A DNA stretch of 64,000 bases from Flavobacterium supellecticarium (GTDB lineage: Bacteria; Bacteroidota; Bacteroidia; Flavobacteriales; Flavobacteriaceae): the NCBI RefSeq assembly GCF_004801375.1, contig NZ_SSNZ01000005.1, forward strand, positions 62,001 to 126,000. Direction: 5' to 3'. The notes below the pieces were generated by a model. The model was given only the letters and a program-made list of their open reading frames with translations, did no database searches and was not told where the DNA came from. Shown piece by piece: positions 43,615-53,480 of this stretch (its first letter is position 1; the number at the start of each line of letters is the position of its first letter). A program made the position numbers and the translations under genes.

Positions 43615-44610
43615 TTATTGGAATTCTAACACAACTTTATCGTCGGTTATTTCAAAATTAACCGTAGCACCCAAAATTAGTGCCCGATTATCTTTAACAT
43701 GTCCGGCCGGAAAGTAAAAACATACCGGAATATTATATTCTTTTGCGATGGAAGTGATAATACCTACCTCATTTTGCCCAAAAGGAATTTCGTTATCATG
43801 CATATCTGTCATTCCTCCTACTACAAGTCCTTTTAGTCCGTCAAAATAACCATTTCTTTTTAAATTATACAGCATTCGATCTATATGATATAAATATTCG
43901 TCCAGATCTTCTATAAATAATATCTTATCTTTTGTATCAATTGAGGATTTGGATCCTAACAAACTGTATAATATAGACAGGTTACCTCCTACTAATTGCC
44001 CCGTTGCTTTTCCCTTAATTTCATATCCTTTTGCCGAAACCTCATATCGGATTTTCTCTCCAAATAGTGCTTTTCGTAGCGTTTCTTTTGAAATTTCTTC
44101 CGTTCGTGGCACCGTAAACGGCATGATACTATGCAGGGTTGCCACTTTCATAGTATGAACATGACTATGCAAAACGGTAACATCACTAAATCCAATGATC
44201 CATTTTGGATGTTTTTTAAACTTTGTAAAATCCAAACCGTCTATAATGCGAACCGTTCCATAACCTCCACGTGCACACCATATTGCTTTGATGTTATCAT
44301 CGTCCAGCATTTGCTGAAAATCATCGATACGCTCGCGATCCGTACCACCCAACTGGCAACTATCCAATCCTATCGTACGTCCTAATTTGACTTCCAATCC
44401 CCACGATTTTAAGAGTTCAATGGCGGGTTGTGCATCTTCTGGAAAAAATTTTCTTGCGGTACAAACAATGGCTACGGTATCACCTTTCTTTAAATAGGAT
44501 GGAATTTTCATTTTTCGTTGTGAATATAAATCGGTCGTTGTAAAAATTAACACTAAAATCAAGAATGATCTCAAAAATACGGCTTTCGGATGGAGGCGGT
44601 TTGTTTTCAT
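43615..44610 (-). CDS. LD-carboxypeptidase (S66 peptidase)
   Basis: The 331-residue protein removes the terminal D-alanine from tetrapeptide stems in peptidoglycan recycling. The catalytic serine is in the GFSDVTVLHSH segment, the Glu/His pair in FIEDLDEYLYHIDRM and PAGHVKDNRAL. The nucleotide-like IWCARGGYGTVRIIDGLD is typical. The first about 30 residues form a possible signal peptide (FLILVLIFTTTDLYSQ); an alternative start at MKIPSYLKKG (44511) gives a cytoplasmic enzyme. I cannot decide between them. It heads the LD-carboxypeptidase-yraN operon and diverges from metG. Confidence 0.88.
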   Translation of the reverse strand: MKTNRLHPKAVFLRSFLILVLIFTTTDLYSQRKMKIPSYLKKGDTVAIVCTARKFFPEDAQPAIELLKSWGLEVKLGRTIGLDSCQLGGTDRERIDDFQQMLDDDNIKAIWCARGGYGTVRIIDGLDFTKFKKHPKWIIGFSDVTVLHSHVHTMKVATLHSIMPFTVPRTEEISKETLRKALFGEKIRYEVSAKGYEIKGKATGQLVGGNLSILYSLLGSKSSIDTKDKILFIEDLDEYLYHIDRMLYNLKRNGYFDGLKGLVVGGMTDMHDNEIPFGQNEVGIITSIAKEYNIPVCFYFPAGHVKDNRALILGATVNFEITDDKVVLEFQ

Positions 44611-44734
44611 TTGAAATCGTTTCTAACAAATTTAGCATTTTTAAAACAATCCGATAAACATCCGTTAAAGGATTTGTCAACGCTTTTTTGCACAATTTGA
44701 ATGAAAAAAACATTCAAATTCGTGGCTAATAGCC

Positions 44735-44742
44735 TATTTTTG
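44735..44742 (+). promoter_or_regulatory. candidate metG promoter -7 element
   Basis: TATTTTTG, 42 bp before the chosen ATG. Its position inside an upstream open frame argues against a start further upstream. No TTG element is clear. Confidence 0.5.
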
Positions 44743-44784
44743 CATTTCATCTTGAAAATACATTCAAAATCTAATCTTTTTTTT

Positions 44785-46845
44785 ATGATACAAAATCCTA
44801 AAAGATATACCATTACAGCTGCTTTACCGTATACGAACGGTCCGATTCATATTGGCCATTTAGCCGGAGTATATGTACCGGCTGATATCTATGCGCGTTT
44901 TTTACGTCAGCAAGGTAAAGATGTAGCTTTTATTTGTGGGAGTGACGAACATGGTGTTGCCATTTCGATGAAAGCGAAAAAAGAAGGCATTACACCTCAG
45001 GAAGTTATCGATAAATATAACGGGATTATTAAACAATCTTTTGCTGATTTCGGAATCTCTTTTGACAATTATTCCAGAACTTCAGCCAAAATACACCACG
45101 ATACCGCTTCTGATTTTTTCAGAAAATTATACGACAACGGTAAATTCATCGAAGAGGTTACCGAACAATTATACGACGAAAAAGCCCAACAATTCCTGGC
45201 CGATCGTTTTGTGACCGGAACTTGTCCAAAATGTGGTAATGAAGAGGCATACGGCGATCAATGTGAAAAATGTGGTACGTCGTTAAATGCAACCGATTTA
45301 ATCAATCCAAAATCGACCATAACCGGGACAAAACCGATCTTAAAATCAACCAAACACTGGTTCCTGCCATTAGATCAATACGACACTTTTTTAAGAGAGT
45401 GGATTCTGGAAGGTCATAAAAACGACTGGAAACCGAATGTTTTCGGACAGGTAAAATCATGGCTGGACGACGGTTTAAAACCGCGTGCCGTTACGCGTGA
45501 TCTGGACTGGGGAATTCCGGTTCCGGTTGAAGGTGCCGAAGGAAAAGTACTATATGTATGGTTTGACGCGCCTATCGGTTATATTTCGTCTACAAAAGAA
45601 TGGGCCGAAAGAGAAGGAAAAGACTGGGAACCGTACTGGAAAGACCAGGATACCAAACTGGTACATTTTATCGGAAAAGACAATATCGTTTTCCACTGTG
45701 TGATTTTCCCGGCGATGTTAAAAGCCGAAGGAAGTTATATTCTACCGGACAATGTTCCGGCCAATGAGTTCCTGAATCTGGAAGGTAACAAACTGTCGAC
45801 ATCCAAAAACTGGGCGGTATGGTTACACGAATACCTTATCGATTTCCCGGAAAAACAGGACGTATTGCGTTATGCTTTAACCTCCAATGCTCCGGAAACC
45901 AAAGACAATGATTTTACCTGGAAAGATTTTCAGGCACGTAATAATAATGAACTGGTTGCTATTTTCGGAAACTTTATCAACCGTGTAGTGGTATTAAGCA
46001 ACAAATATTACGACGGTATCATTCCGCAGCCTAACGAACTGACCGAAGCGGACGAAGCGGCTTTAACCGAATTAAAAGCCTATCCGGCAGTTATTTCGAG
46101 TTCAATCGAGCGTTACCGTTTCCGCGAAGCTTTAGGTGAATTGATGAATGTAGCGCGTTTAGGGAACAAATACCTGGCCGATGAAGAACCGTGGAAAATT
46201 GTAAAAGAAAATCCGGAAAGAGTAAAAACGCAAATGTATGTAGCCTTACAGATTGCTGCAGCATTGAGCGTTTTAGCCGAACCGTTCCTTCCGTTTACCG
46301 CTCAGAAATTAAAATCAATTTTAAAAATTGACAATGCTTTCGGATGGAATGATATCGCTCAAAATTCCGATTTAATACCGGCAGGTCATCAGATCGGACA
46401 AGCGGAACTGCTATTCGCTAAAATTGAGGATGAAGAAATTCAAAAACAAATCGACCGACTAGAGGCTACAAAAGTGGCCAATAAAGCCGAAAATCAAGTG
46501 GTAACACCACAAAAAGAAGTGGCTACTTTTGATGATTTTGCCAAATTGGATTTACGCGTAGGAACCATTGTTTCTGCCGAAAAAATGCCAAAAGCAAATA
46601 AATTACTGGTGCTTAAAGTCGACACCGGACTTGATGTTCGTACCATCGTTTCGGGAATTGCCGAGCATTTTACACCGGAAGCTATTATCGGCAAAAAAGT
46701 AACCGTTTTAGCCAATCTGGCGCCAAGAGCTTTACGCGGTGTGGAAAGCGAAGGAATGATTCTGATGACGGAAAATGCCGAAGGTAAACTGGTTTTTGTA
46801 AACCCGGATGCCGATGGCGTTAAAAACGGAGCGACTATTAATTAA
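44785..46845 (+). CDS. metG: methionine--tRNA ligase
   Basis: The 686-residue enzyme charges tRNA-Met and initiator tRNA. The class I motif is PIHIGHLAG near residue 18, and the KMSKS variant is NKLSTSKNW. Zinc is bound by [20 protein letters not shown]-terminal tRNA-binding/dimerisation domain (about residues 585-686) shows [24 protein letters not shown]. The start [11 protein letters not shown] is chosen at 44785. An in-frame ATG at 44701 would add 28 residues before the catalytic core, and the -7 element lies between the two. It is followed at once by a HAD gene. Confidence 0.96.
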   Translation: MIQNPKRYTITAALPYTNGPIHIGHLAGVYVPADIYARFLRQQGKDVAFICGSDEHGVAISMKAKKEGITPQEVIDKYNGIIKQSFADFGISFDNYSRTSAKIHHDTASDFFRKLYDNGKFIEEVTEQLYDEKAQQFLADRFVTGTCPKCGNEEAYGDQCEKCGTSLNATDLINPKSTITGTKPILKSTKHWFLPLDQYDTFLREWILEGHKNDWKPNVFGQVKSWLDDGLKPRAVTRDLDWGIPVPVEGAEGKVLYVWFDAPIGYISSTKEWAEREGKDWEPYWKDQDTKLVHFIGKDNIVFHCVIFPAMLKAEGSYILPDNVPANEFLNLEGNKLSTSKNWAVWLHEYLIDFPEKQDVLRYALTSNAPETKDNDFTWKDFQARNNNELVAIFGNFINRVVVLSNKYYDGIIPQPNELTEADEAALTELKAYPAVISSSIERYRFREALGELMNVARLGNKYLADEEPWKIVKENPERVKTQMYVALQIAAALSVLAEPFLPFTAQKLKSILKIDNAFGWNDIAQNSDLIPAGHQIGQAELLFAKIEDEEIQKQIDRLEATKVANKAENQVVTPQKEVATFDDFAKLDLRVGTIVSAEKMPKANKLLVLKVDTGLDVRTIVSGIAEHFTPEAIIGKKVTVLANLAPRALRGVESEGMILMTENAEGKLVFVNPDADGVKNGATIN

Positions 46846-46866
46846 GATTACAAATACAAAAATAAA

Positions 46867-47556
46867 ATGGCACTAAAAGTTATAGCCTTTGATGCAGATG
46901 ATACCCTTTGGGTAAATGAGCCTTATTTTGAAGAAACCGAAAAAAAATTCTGCGGATTGATGGAAGATTATCTGTCACACCAGGGATTATCACAGGAGTT
47001 ATTCAAAATTGAAATACAAAATTTACCGGCCTATGGTTACGGTATCAAAGGCTATATTCTTTCGATGATTGAAGCGGCCTTAAAAATTTCAAATAATACC
47101 ATCGATGTCGCCATCATTGGCCGTATTATCGAGCTGGGAAAAGAGTTGCTGGAAAAACCAATCGAATTACTCGATGGCGTTGAAGAAACACTGGAAACTT
47201 TAAAAGGAAAATACCGCTTGGTCGTCGCTACTAAAGGCGATCTAAAAGACCAACATCGCAAATTACACGATTCCGGACTCGGGGCTTATTTTCACCATAT
47301 TGAAGTAATGTCCGATAAACAGCCTTTGGATTACCAAAAACTGGTAAGCCGTTTGGATCTAAAACCGGAGGAGTTTTTTATGATTGGAAATTCATTAAAA
47401 TCGGATGTATTACCGGTATTGGAAATTGGTGGTCATGCCGTACACGTGCCGTTCCACACCACCTGGGCGCACGAACGTATCGATCATAAAGTGGAACATC
47501 CCAACTTTAGAACCATTGAAAAATTAACCGATATCCTACCACTTTTAGTATCGTGA
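46867..47556 (+). CDS. HAD superfamily hydrolase
   Basis: The 229-residue phosphatase-like protein has the HAD nucleophile motif FDADDTLW (Asp9, Asp11 as acid/base), a threonine motif in ATKGD and a C-terminal acidic motif IGNSLKSDVLP. The cap is helical (about residues 20-100). Such proteins dephosphorylate small metabolites; the substrate is unknown. It begins 21 bp after metG and overlaps the next gene by 4 bp, so metG-HAD-CAT-Nudix-HDAC seem to be one transcription unit. Confidence 0.9.
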   Translation: MALKVIAFDADDTLWVNEPYFEETEKKFCGLMEDYLSHQGLSQELFKIEIQNLPAYGYGIKGYILSMIEAALKISNNTIDVAIIGRIIELGKELLEKPIELLDGVEETLETLKGKYRLVVATKGDLKDQHRKLHDSGLGAYFHHIEVMSDKQPLDYQKLVSRLDLKPEEFFMIGNSLKSDVLPVLEIGGHAVHVPFHTTWAHERIDHKVEHPNFRTIEKLTDILPLLVS

Positions 47557-48182
47557 AACAAAAATTAGACCTGACCACCTGGAGCAGAAAAGAACACTTC
47601 GAATTTTTTAAAAATTTTGAAGAGCCTTTTTTCGGCCTTATCGCAACGGTTGACTGTACCAAAGCCTACGATAACGCCAAGGAAGCCGGTGTGCCGTTTT
47701 TTATTTATTACCTGTACAAAACGCTGGTCGCGGTAAATGCTGTCGAAGCTTTTCGCTACCGGATTCAGGATAATGAAGTGGTTATTTACGATCGTATCGA
47801 TGCTTCTTCGACGATCTTGCGGGAAGATCATTCTTTTGGTTTTTCGCTGATCGAGTTTGACCACAATATTCAAAATTTTAAAGCCATGGCTCAAAACGAA
47901 ATCGAAAGGGTACGACAAACGCCGGGACTTTTTACCCGAAGTTTTGAAATGGACAACCTGATTCATTTTTCTTCTATTCCTTGGGTGAATTTTACCTCGT
48001 TGTCACATGCGAGAAGTTTTACATTCCCCGATAGTTGTCCGAAAATTTCCTTTGGTAAAATGACGCTTATCGGAGCCAAAAGAGAAATGCCGGTTTCCGT
48101 ACACGTACATCATGGATTGGCCGACGGTTATCATGTAGGCCTGTTTTTTGAAGAATTACAAAAACAACTGGATCAGAAATGA
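47553..48182 (+). CDS. chloramphenicol acetyltransferase-like acyltransferase
   Basis: The 209-residue protein starts with GTG, overlapping the preceding stop (GTGA). The CAT fold is shown by RKEHFEFFKNFEEPFFGL and PFFIYYLYKTLVAVNAV. The catalytic HHGLADGYHVG follows near residue 187, matching HHxxxDG. Trimeric CAT enzymes acetylate chloramphenicol, but many chromosomal relatives act on unknown substrates, so resistance should not be assumed. The 3' end overlaps the Nudix gene by 4 bp (ATGA). Codon usage looks like that of its neighbours, with no sign of recent transfer. Confidence 0.85.
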   Translation: MKQKLDLTTWSRKEHFEFFKNFEEPFFGLIATVDCTKAYDNAKEAGVPFFIYYLYKTLVAVNAVEAFRYRIQDNEVVIYDRIDASSTILREDHSFGFSLIEFDHNIQNFKAMAQNEIERVRQTPGLFTRSFEMDNLIHFSSIPWVNFTSLSHARSFTFPDSCPKISFGKMTLIGAKREMPVSVHVHHGLADGYHVGLFFEELQKQLDQK

Positions 48183-48634
48183 GAAAAATTGCCGCTTTTA
48201 TCATCTTAAAATGTAACGATGAGTTGCTTTTACTAAAACGCTTTAAAGAACCCTTTAAAGGCTATTACGTACCTGTTGGCGGCAAGCTCGATCCTAACGA
48301 AACACCTTTGGATGCCGCAATACGCGAAACATTTGAAGAAACCGGTATTCGTCCGGAACATTTTACTTATATGGGAACGCTTTTCGAGGTTTCGCCCGTG
48401 GAATACAACTGGCTTACTTTTGTCTATTTGGCCGAAATTCCATACCAACCGGCACCTGAATGTAACGAAGGAATATTGGAATGGATTCATAAAGATAATC
48501 TGAAAAATATCCTGACACCGGAAACGGATCTGCATATTTACGAAAAGGCTTTTAACCAACAGCCTTTCGCCTATAGTGCCCGTTATGATGCGGAACGCAA
48601 CTTATTGGAATTGATCGACGAATTAAATCCGTAA
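48179..48634 (+). CDS. Nudix hydrolase
   Basis: The 151-residue enzyme hydrolyses a nucleoside diphosphate linked to another moiety. The Nudix box is complete: G35-x5-E41-x7-R49-E50-x2-E53-E54-x-G56 (GKLDPNE, REtFEEtG). It resembles the MutT/8-oxo-dGTP-type Nudix proteins with a short N-terminal strand IAAFIILKCNDELLLLKR. The substrate is unknown. It starts inside the previous stop codon and lies 8 bp before the HDAC-like gene. Confidence 0.9.
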   Translation: MRKIAAFIILKCNDELLLLKRFKEPFKGYYVPVGGKLDPNETPLDAAIRETFEETGIRPEHFTYMGTLFEVSPVEYNWLTFVYLAEIPYQPAPECNEGILEWIHKDNLKNILTPETDLHIYEKAFNQQPFAYSARYDAERNLLELIDELNP

Positions 48635-48642
48635 TAAACGGT

Positions 48643-49545
48643 ATGTTCCCGATTGCCTTCCATCCGATTTACAAACATCCGCTACCGGAAGGCCATCGCT
48701 TTCCGATGATCAAATACGAATTACTACCACAACAACTGGTACATGAAGGTATTGTTTCCGACAATGCTTTTTTTGAACCGGATATGCCGGATATGCAACC
48801 AATATTGGCTGTACATCAAAAAGAATATGTAACCGATTTGATCCGATTAACACTGGATCCGAGAGCGGTTCGCAAAATAGGGTTTCCATTATCGGCCGAA
48901 TTGGTCGAACGGGAATTACGAATTGTACAAGGTTCCATAACCGGTGCCAAAAAAGCATTACAAACCGGAATTGCCTTTAATATCGCAGGCGGAACACACC
49001 ATGCCTATGCCGATCATGGCGAAGCTTTTTGTCTGTTAAATGATCAGGCTATAGCGGCACAGTATTTACTGGACCAAAAGTTGGCTAAAAAAATTCTGAT
49101 TGTAGATCTTGACGTACATCAGGGAAACGGAACCGCAGCGATTTTCGAACACAATCGTTCCGTTTTTACCTTTTCGATGCACGGTCAGTCCAACTATCCT
49201 TTTAAAAAAGAACGTTCCGATCTGGACATCGCACTGCCAGACCATACGGCCGACGATGCGTATTTATCGCTATTAAATCAGACGTTGCCACAACTCATTG
49301 TCTCAGAACGCCCTGATTTTATCTTTTACCTTAGCGGTGTCGACATATTGTCTTCCGATAAACTCGGAAAACTCGCCTGTTCGCTGGAAGCCTGTAAAAA
49401 GCGGGATGAAATCGTATTTTCACATTGCCATAGCGCGGGAATACCGGTTCAATGTAGTATGGGCGGCGGCTATTCGCCGGATATCCGAACGATTATCCAG
49501 GCCCATACCAATACCTACCGGGTAGCTTCCTATATTTATAGCTAA
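48643..49545 (+). CDS. histone-deacetylase superfamily (acetoin-utilisation/polyamine-deacetylase-like) hydrolase
   Basis: The 300-residue metallohydrolase has the arginase/deacetylase fold. The His pair GGTHHAYADHGEAFCLLND, the zinc Asp and His in DLDVHQGNGTAAIF and the later SGVDILSSDKLGKL Asp are visible. The bacterial family deacetylates acetyl-lysine, acetylpolyamines or similar amides; the substrate is unknown. The Tyr of the active site is probably in the MGGGYSPD segment. It ends the metG unit and converges with ssb (5 bp between stops). Confidence 0.9.
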   Translation: MFPIAFHPIYKHPLPEGHRFPMIKYELLPQQLVHEGIVSDNAFFEPDMPDMQPILAVHQKEYVTDLIRLTLDPRAVRKIGFPLSAELVERELRIVQGSITGAKKALQTGIAFNIAGGTHHAYADHGEAFCLLNDQAIAAQYLLDQKLAKKILIVDLDVHQGNGTAAIFEHNRSVFTFSMHGQSNYPFKKERSDLDIALPDHTADDAYLSLLNQTLPQLIVSERPDFIFYLSGVDILSSDKLGKLACSLEACKKRDEIVFSHCHSAGIPVQCSMGGGYSPDIRTIIQAHTNTYRVASYIYS

Positions 49546-49550
49546 TTCGT

Positions 49551-49877
49551 TTAAAGCAATAAAATCTCGTTTACGACAATCTCTGTCGAATATCGTTTAT
49601 GTCCCTCTTTGTCTTCCCAGGTTCGGTGAACCAGCTTGCCTTCTAAAACAACCTCTTTTCCCTTTTCTACAAATTTCTCAACAATGTCGGCTAGCTTCCC
49701 CCAGGCTTTTACAACATGCCATTGCGTGTCAGTAACTTTTTCACCTTTTTCATTGTAATACACTTCGTTCGTAGCAACCGACAATTTTGCCAGTTTTCTA
49801 CCTTCTTCCAATGTCTTAATTTCCGGATCACTTCCTACGTTTCCGATCAATTGCACTCGGTTTCTCAATGTGTTCAT
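49551..49877 (-). CDS. ssb: single-stranded DNA-binding protein (short form)
   Basis: The 108-residue protein is an OB-fold SSB: NTLRNRVQLIGNVGSDPEIKTLEEG at the start and WHVVKAWGKLADIVEKFVEKGKEV in the middle. It ends at IVNEILLL and lacks the flexible Gly/Pro-rich linker and acidic DDxPF tip that recruit partner proteins. It is therefore probably an accessory or recombination-type SSB rather than the main replicative one. A full-length copy is expected elsewhere in the genome. Confidence 0.92.
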   Translation of the reverse strand: MNTLRNRVQLIGNVGSDPEIKTLEEGRKLAKLSVATNEVYYNEKGEKVTDTQWHVVKAWGKLADIVEKFVEKGKEVVLEGKLVHRTWEDKEGHKRYSTEIVVNEILLL

Positions 49878-49930
49878 GGCTCATAATTTTAATAGGTTAA
49901 CTTTTAATTCGGGGAAAAGGGAGTATAGGG

Positions 49931-51691
49931 TTATTTGTTTTTTACAAATTTCTGATATTCTTTTAGTTGTTGTGCTGCATCTTCAATTCCCAACACATAA
50001 ATCCCGGCGGCCAGTTTGGATACCTCAATTCCTTTTTCGCCAATAGTAGCTCCTGTTACCTTAAAAATCTGTCTTCCGTTTAAGTCATATACCGCGATTT
50101 GTGCCTGATCGGATAATTGTTCCTTGTTTTTAATAAACAATCGTTCGCTGGCCGGATTGGGATATACTGCAAAATGGGCTGTTCCAAACTCGGCAAGCCC
50201 TAAAGCCGATTCTCCGGTTTTGGCAATATAAATCGATTGCTTGTTGTTGGTTTCTATCGCCAGATTATTTAATTGTATGTCTACAGAAGCCGTCGAAATA
50301 ATCGTAAAATTATCCGGATCGGAATCCAGTACTTTCAAATTTGAGGATCCATTTGCAGGAGCGGGATAAATCTCACAGGCCTGAATATTTCCTTGTGTAT
50401 TATATTTAGCTATGAAGTTGAAAAAATTATTATCAATCGTATAGGTAAAATCCGGGGAAAGATTGACATATCGGTAAAAATTTCCGCCTACATAAATATT
50501 ATCCTGTGCATCGATATACAATCTCGAAAACTTCGACGAGGAACTCGCATTGGTTCCCGGTGCCTGATCGGTTGATATTCCCGCTTTTCTAGCCCATATC
50601 AGGTTTCCGGCAGTACCGTGTTTTACCATATAACCGCCGTAATTTCCTGGAAACTGTAAAATGGTTCCATCAAAATTTATTGTCGAATTATAGGCCATCC
50701 CTACCAAATATACGTTGTTTGCTGAATCTACCGCCAGATTAAACGCCTTGGTGTCGGAACTTGACCCAACGGTAGCTGTTTTTGCCCAGACCACCGCTCC
50801 GGTATTATCATAGCGCACATAAAATAATCCTGCGTTCGAAGCCGAACTGCGGTTTAACGTAATATTTCCAAAGGTTACCGAACGCGACAGAAAATCGCCC
50901 GCTACATAAACATTCCCGTTATTGTCGACAACCATAGCTTTCATCTGTGCTCCGATTCGGTCGGACATATTCGAACTGGTCGTACCGGTATAACGCGAAG
51001 ACGAAGCCCAAACCAGATTGCCGGTACCGGCATCGAATTTGGCTACCAGGTTTTTATCCATACCTTGAATTGCTGGTGCATAATTCACCATCGGTAAGGT
51101 TAATCCTTCAAAAGAAAATTGATCCGACGAATAATTGGCCGCCAGATACAGGTAGTTGTTTTTATATTGCAGGTAACCACCTCCCATATACTCCGGGAAT
51201 TCCTTAATCCAAACCGGATTGCCATCTAATGTAAATTTCACGATAAAGCTACGTTCTCCATAGGTATTTGTATTGACCAAAGTGGTCGTACCGATTTGCA
51301 TAGTACCTCCAAAACTCCCTATAGCATAATAATGATCATTACCATCATAGGCGACAGCAGTAAATTGTTCGTACTTGCTTCCGCTAAAATGCTTTACATT
51401 TAAAAGTATACCGTTCGTATCAAATTTGGCAATATAAGCATCTCCTTTGGTTGTGGCCGACGGATCGCTGGTGTTTTGTATCGTAGTCCCCTGTATTGTT
51501 GCCGTATCGGTTCTGAAATTTCCAAGCATAATATAATTGCCGTATCGGTCAACAAAACCTTGTGGTTGGTTTTCCTGCAAGCCGCTGTTTTCGGTTACAG
51601 CACTCCAAAGCCATTGACTCTGGTTAAAATTCTGAGCTTGGACGCCACAGAAACTAATTAGAGTTGTTGTAATAAGTAGTTTTAGTTTCAT
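49931..51691 (-). CDS. secreted SBBP-repeat beta-propeller protein with T9SS type-A sorting domain
   Basis: The 586-residue protein has a signal peptide (LITTTLISFCGVQAQ). Repeats of the SBBP type include GNVYVAGDFLSRSVTFG, NNVYLVGMAYNSTINFD and DNIYVGGNFYRYVNLS, which suggests a beta-propeller of about seven blades. The C terminus (about residue 505 to end) has AVYPNPASERLFIKN and GIYVLGIEDAAQQL, the T9SS type-A cargo signal. It is probably surface-exposed or released; binding partners are unknown. A TAAATTTG -7 element is 27 bp upstream. Confidence 0.92.
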   Translation of the reverse strand: MKLKLLITTTLISFCGVQAQNFNQSQWLWSAVTENSGLQENQPQGFVDRYGNYIMLGNFRTDTATIQGTTIQNTSDPSATTKGDAYIAKFDTNGILLNVKHFSGSKYEQFTAVAYDGNDHYYAIGSFGGTMQIGTTTLVNTNTYGERSFIVKFTLDGNPVWIKEFPEYMGGGYLQYKNNYLYLAANYSSDQFSFEGLTLPMVNYAPAIQGMDKNLVAKFDAGTGNLVWASSSRYTGTTSSNMSDRIGAQMKAMVVDNNGNVYVAGDFLSRSVTFGNITLNRSSASNAGLFYVRYDNTGAVVWAKTATVGSSSDTKAFNLAVDSANNVYLVGMAYNSTINFDGTILQFPGNYGGYMVKHGTAGNLIWARKAGISTDQAPGTNASSSSKFSRLYIDAQDNIYVGGNFYRYVNLSPDFTYTIDNNFFNFIAKYNTQGNIQACEIYPAPANGSSNLKVLDSDPDNFTIISTASVDIQLNNLAIETNNKQSIYIAKTGESALGLAEFGTAHFAVYPNPASERLFIKNKEQLSDQAQIAVYDLNGRQIFKVTGATIGEKGIEVSKLAAGIYVLGIEDAAQQLKEYQKFVKNK

Positions 51692-51717
51692 ATAGTAGTA
51701 TTTGATTTGTTTTTAAC

Positions 51718-51725
51718 CAAATTTA
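51718..51725 (-). promoter_or_regulatory. candidate promoter -7 element of the SBBP-repeat gene
   Basis: TAAATTTG on the minus strand 27 bp before the ATG. The 252-bp divergent region up to 51943 also holds the start region of the GNAT-nitrilase gene, with TTG (51897) and a TAACTTTC near -7 match at 51920. Confidence 0.5.
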
Positions 51726-51943
51726 TAAGAATAATATAATCTTAAAGACTTAATACTGTTAAATGTTTTTACAATACTTTAAAATAATCGCTAAACCCGC
51801 ATTATTCGCAATGTTAGCACTGTGTTAAAATTATAGCACAGCACATTAAATATCTCTTTTTTGTGAAAATATCTAACTGTCCTGCTTTGCAATCGCTTGT
51901 AAAAAGATGGTATTTTTTGTAACTTTCTAAAAAATACGCCCCT

Positions 51944-53473
51944 ATGCAACAAGCTATCAATAAAGTTGAGTTACGAAATTTACAGATCGAAGATTATAAA
52001 GAACTGAAAAATTCCATGGTGGAAGCCTATAGCGAACTAAAAGAAGCCTATTGGCAAGAAGAGCAAATCGAACGCTTACTGGAAATTTTCCCTGAAGGCC
52101 AACTTGTAATACTGGTCGACGGCAGAGTGGTTGGTTCGGCACTTTCATTAATTGTAGATAACCGGAAAGCCAGTGCGACACATACTTATGAAAAAATCAC
52201 CGGAAATTATACCTTTTCCACACACGATCCTTTTGGCGATGTGTTATACGGTATCGATGTTTTTATTCATCCGGATTATCGCGGACTCCGTTTAGGCAGA
52301 CGTTTGTATGATGCCCGGAAAGAAATCTGCGAAAAACTGAATTTACAATCGATCATCTTTGCCGGAAGAATTCCGCGTTATGCCGAACATGCCAAAGAGA
52401 TGACACCAAAACAATATATCGAAAAAGTACGCGCCAAGGAAATCCACGATCCGGTATTGTCGTTTCAACTGAGTAATGATTTCCACGTGATCAAGGTGAT
52501 GAAAAATTACCTCGAAGGCGATGTTAGCTCGCAGGAATATGCCGTGCTTTTGGAATGGAACAATATTTATTATGAAAAACATCAGCAATTGATCAACACA
52601 CGAAAAAGTGTCATCCGACTAGGGTTGATTCAATGGCAGATGCGACCGCTCAACAATCTGGAAGCGCTGTTTGAACAGGCCGAGTTTTTTATTGATGCCG
52701 TTTCCGGATATGCCAGCGATTTTGCTATGTTTCCTGAGTTGTTTATCGCGCCCCTAATGGCCGATTACAATCATCTTTCAGAAGCCGATGCGATTCGGGA
52801 ATTAGCGCGCTATACCGATTCGATCCGGAAAAAATTTCAGGAATTCGCGATTTCCTATAATATCAATATCATCACCGGTAGTATGCCGTTGCTGGAAAAC
52901 GGGAATTTGTACAATGTCGGTTTTCTGTGTAAAAGAGACGGAACATCCGAAATGTATTCCAAAATTCATATTACACCAAACGAGGTGTTTTATTGGGGTA
53001 TGAAAGGCGGTTCGCAAATCAAAACGTTTGATACCGATTGTGGAAAAATCGGTATTATGATTTGTTACGATGTGGAATTCCCGGAATTGTCCCGCTTACT
53101 GGCCGACGAAGGAATGGACATCCTATTTGTTCCCTTTCTAACGGATACGCAAAACGGATATACCCGGGTTCGCAATTGTGCGCAGGCGCGGGCTATCGAA
53201 AACGAATGTTATGTCGCCATCGCCGGTTGTGTCGGGAATCTTCCCAAAGTGAACAATATGGATATACAGTTTGCACAGGCGGCCGTTTTTACCCCTTCGG
53301 ATTTTGCGTTTCCTACCAACGGAATCAAGGCCGAAGCAACACCAAATACCGAAATGACGCTAATTGTAGATGTGGATGTAGATTTATTAAAAGAATTACA
53401 CGAACACGGTAGTGTCCGCACTATGAAAGACCGAAGAAAAGATTTGTATCAAATCAAAAAATTAAAATCATAA
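51944..53473 (+). CDS. fused GNAT acetyltransferase and nitrilase-type amidohydrolase
   Basis: The 509-residue protein joins two enzymes. Residues 1 to about 200 form a GNAT domain with VFIHPDYRGLRLGRRLYDAR as the acetyl-CoA-binding motif A. From about 222 a carbon-nitrogen hydrolase domain begins (RLGLIQWQM). Its triad is Glu in AMFPELFIAPL, Lys in MYSKIHITP and Cys in IGIMICYDVEFPELSR. Such fusions are known in Bacteroidota and proteobacteria and are thought to hydrolyse an amide and acetylate a related compound. The substrate is unknown. A 7-bp gap separates it from the next gene. Confidence 0.92.
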   Translation: MQQAINKVELRNLQIEDYKELKNSMVEAYSELKEAYWQEEQIERLLEIFPEGQLVILVDGRVVGSALSLIVDNRKASATHTYEKITGNYTFSTHDPFGDVLYGIDVFIHPDYRGLRLGRRLYDARKEICEKLNLQSIIFAGRIPRYAEHAKEMTPKQYIEKVRAKEIHDPVLSFQLSNDFHVIKVMKNYLEGDVSSQEYAVLLEWNNIYYEKHQQLINTRKSVIRLGLIQWQMRPLNNLEALFEQAEFFIDAVSGYASDFAMFPELFIAPLMADYNHLSEADAIRELARYTDSIRKKFQEFAISYNINIITGSMPLLENGNLYNVGFLCKRDGTSEMYSKIHITPNEVFYWGMKGGSQIKTFDTDCGKIGIMICYDVEFPELSRLLADEGMDILFVPFLTDTQNGYTRVRNCAQARAIENECYVAIAGCVGNLPKVNNMDIQFAQAAVFTPSDFAFPTNGIKAEATPNTEMTLIVDVDVDLLKELHEHGSVRTMKDRRKDLYQIKKLKS

Positions 53474-53480
53474 ACGCACA

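Noticed and set aside
44701-44784. Upstream in-frame ATG for metG
   Set aside because: It would add 28 residues before the conserved core, and the candidate -7 promoter element lies inside that stretch.
47553-48182. Acquired chloramphenicol resistance gene
   Set aside because: It is embedded in a coupled chromosomal operon with normal composition; many such CAT-like proteins do not confer resistance.
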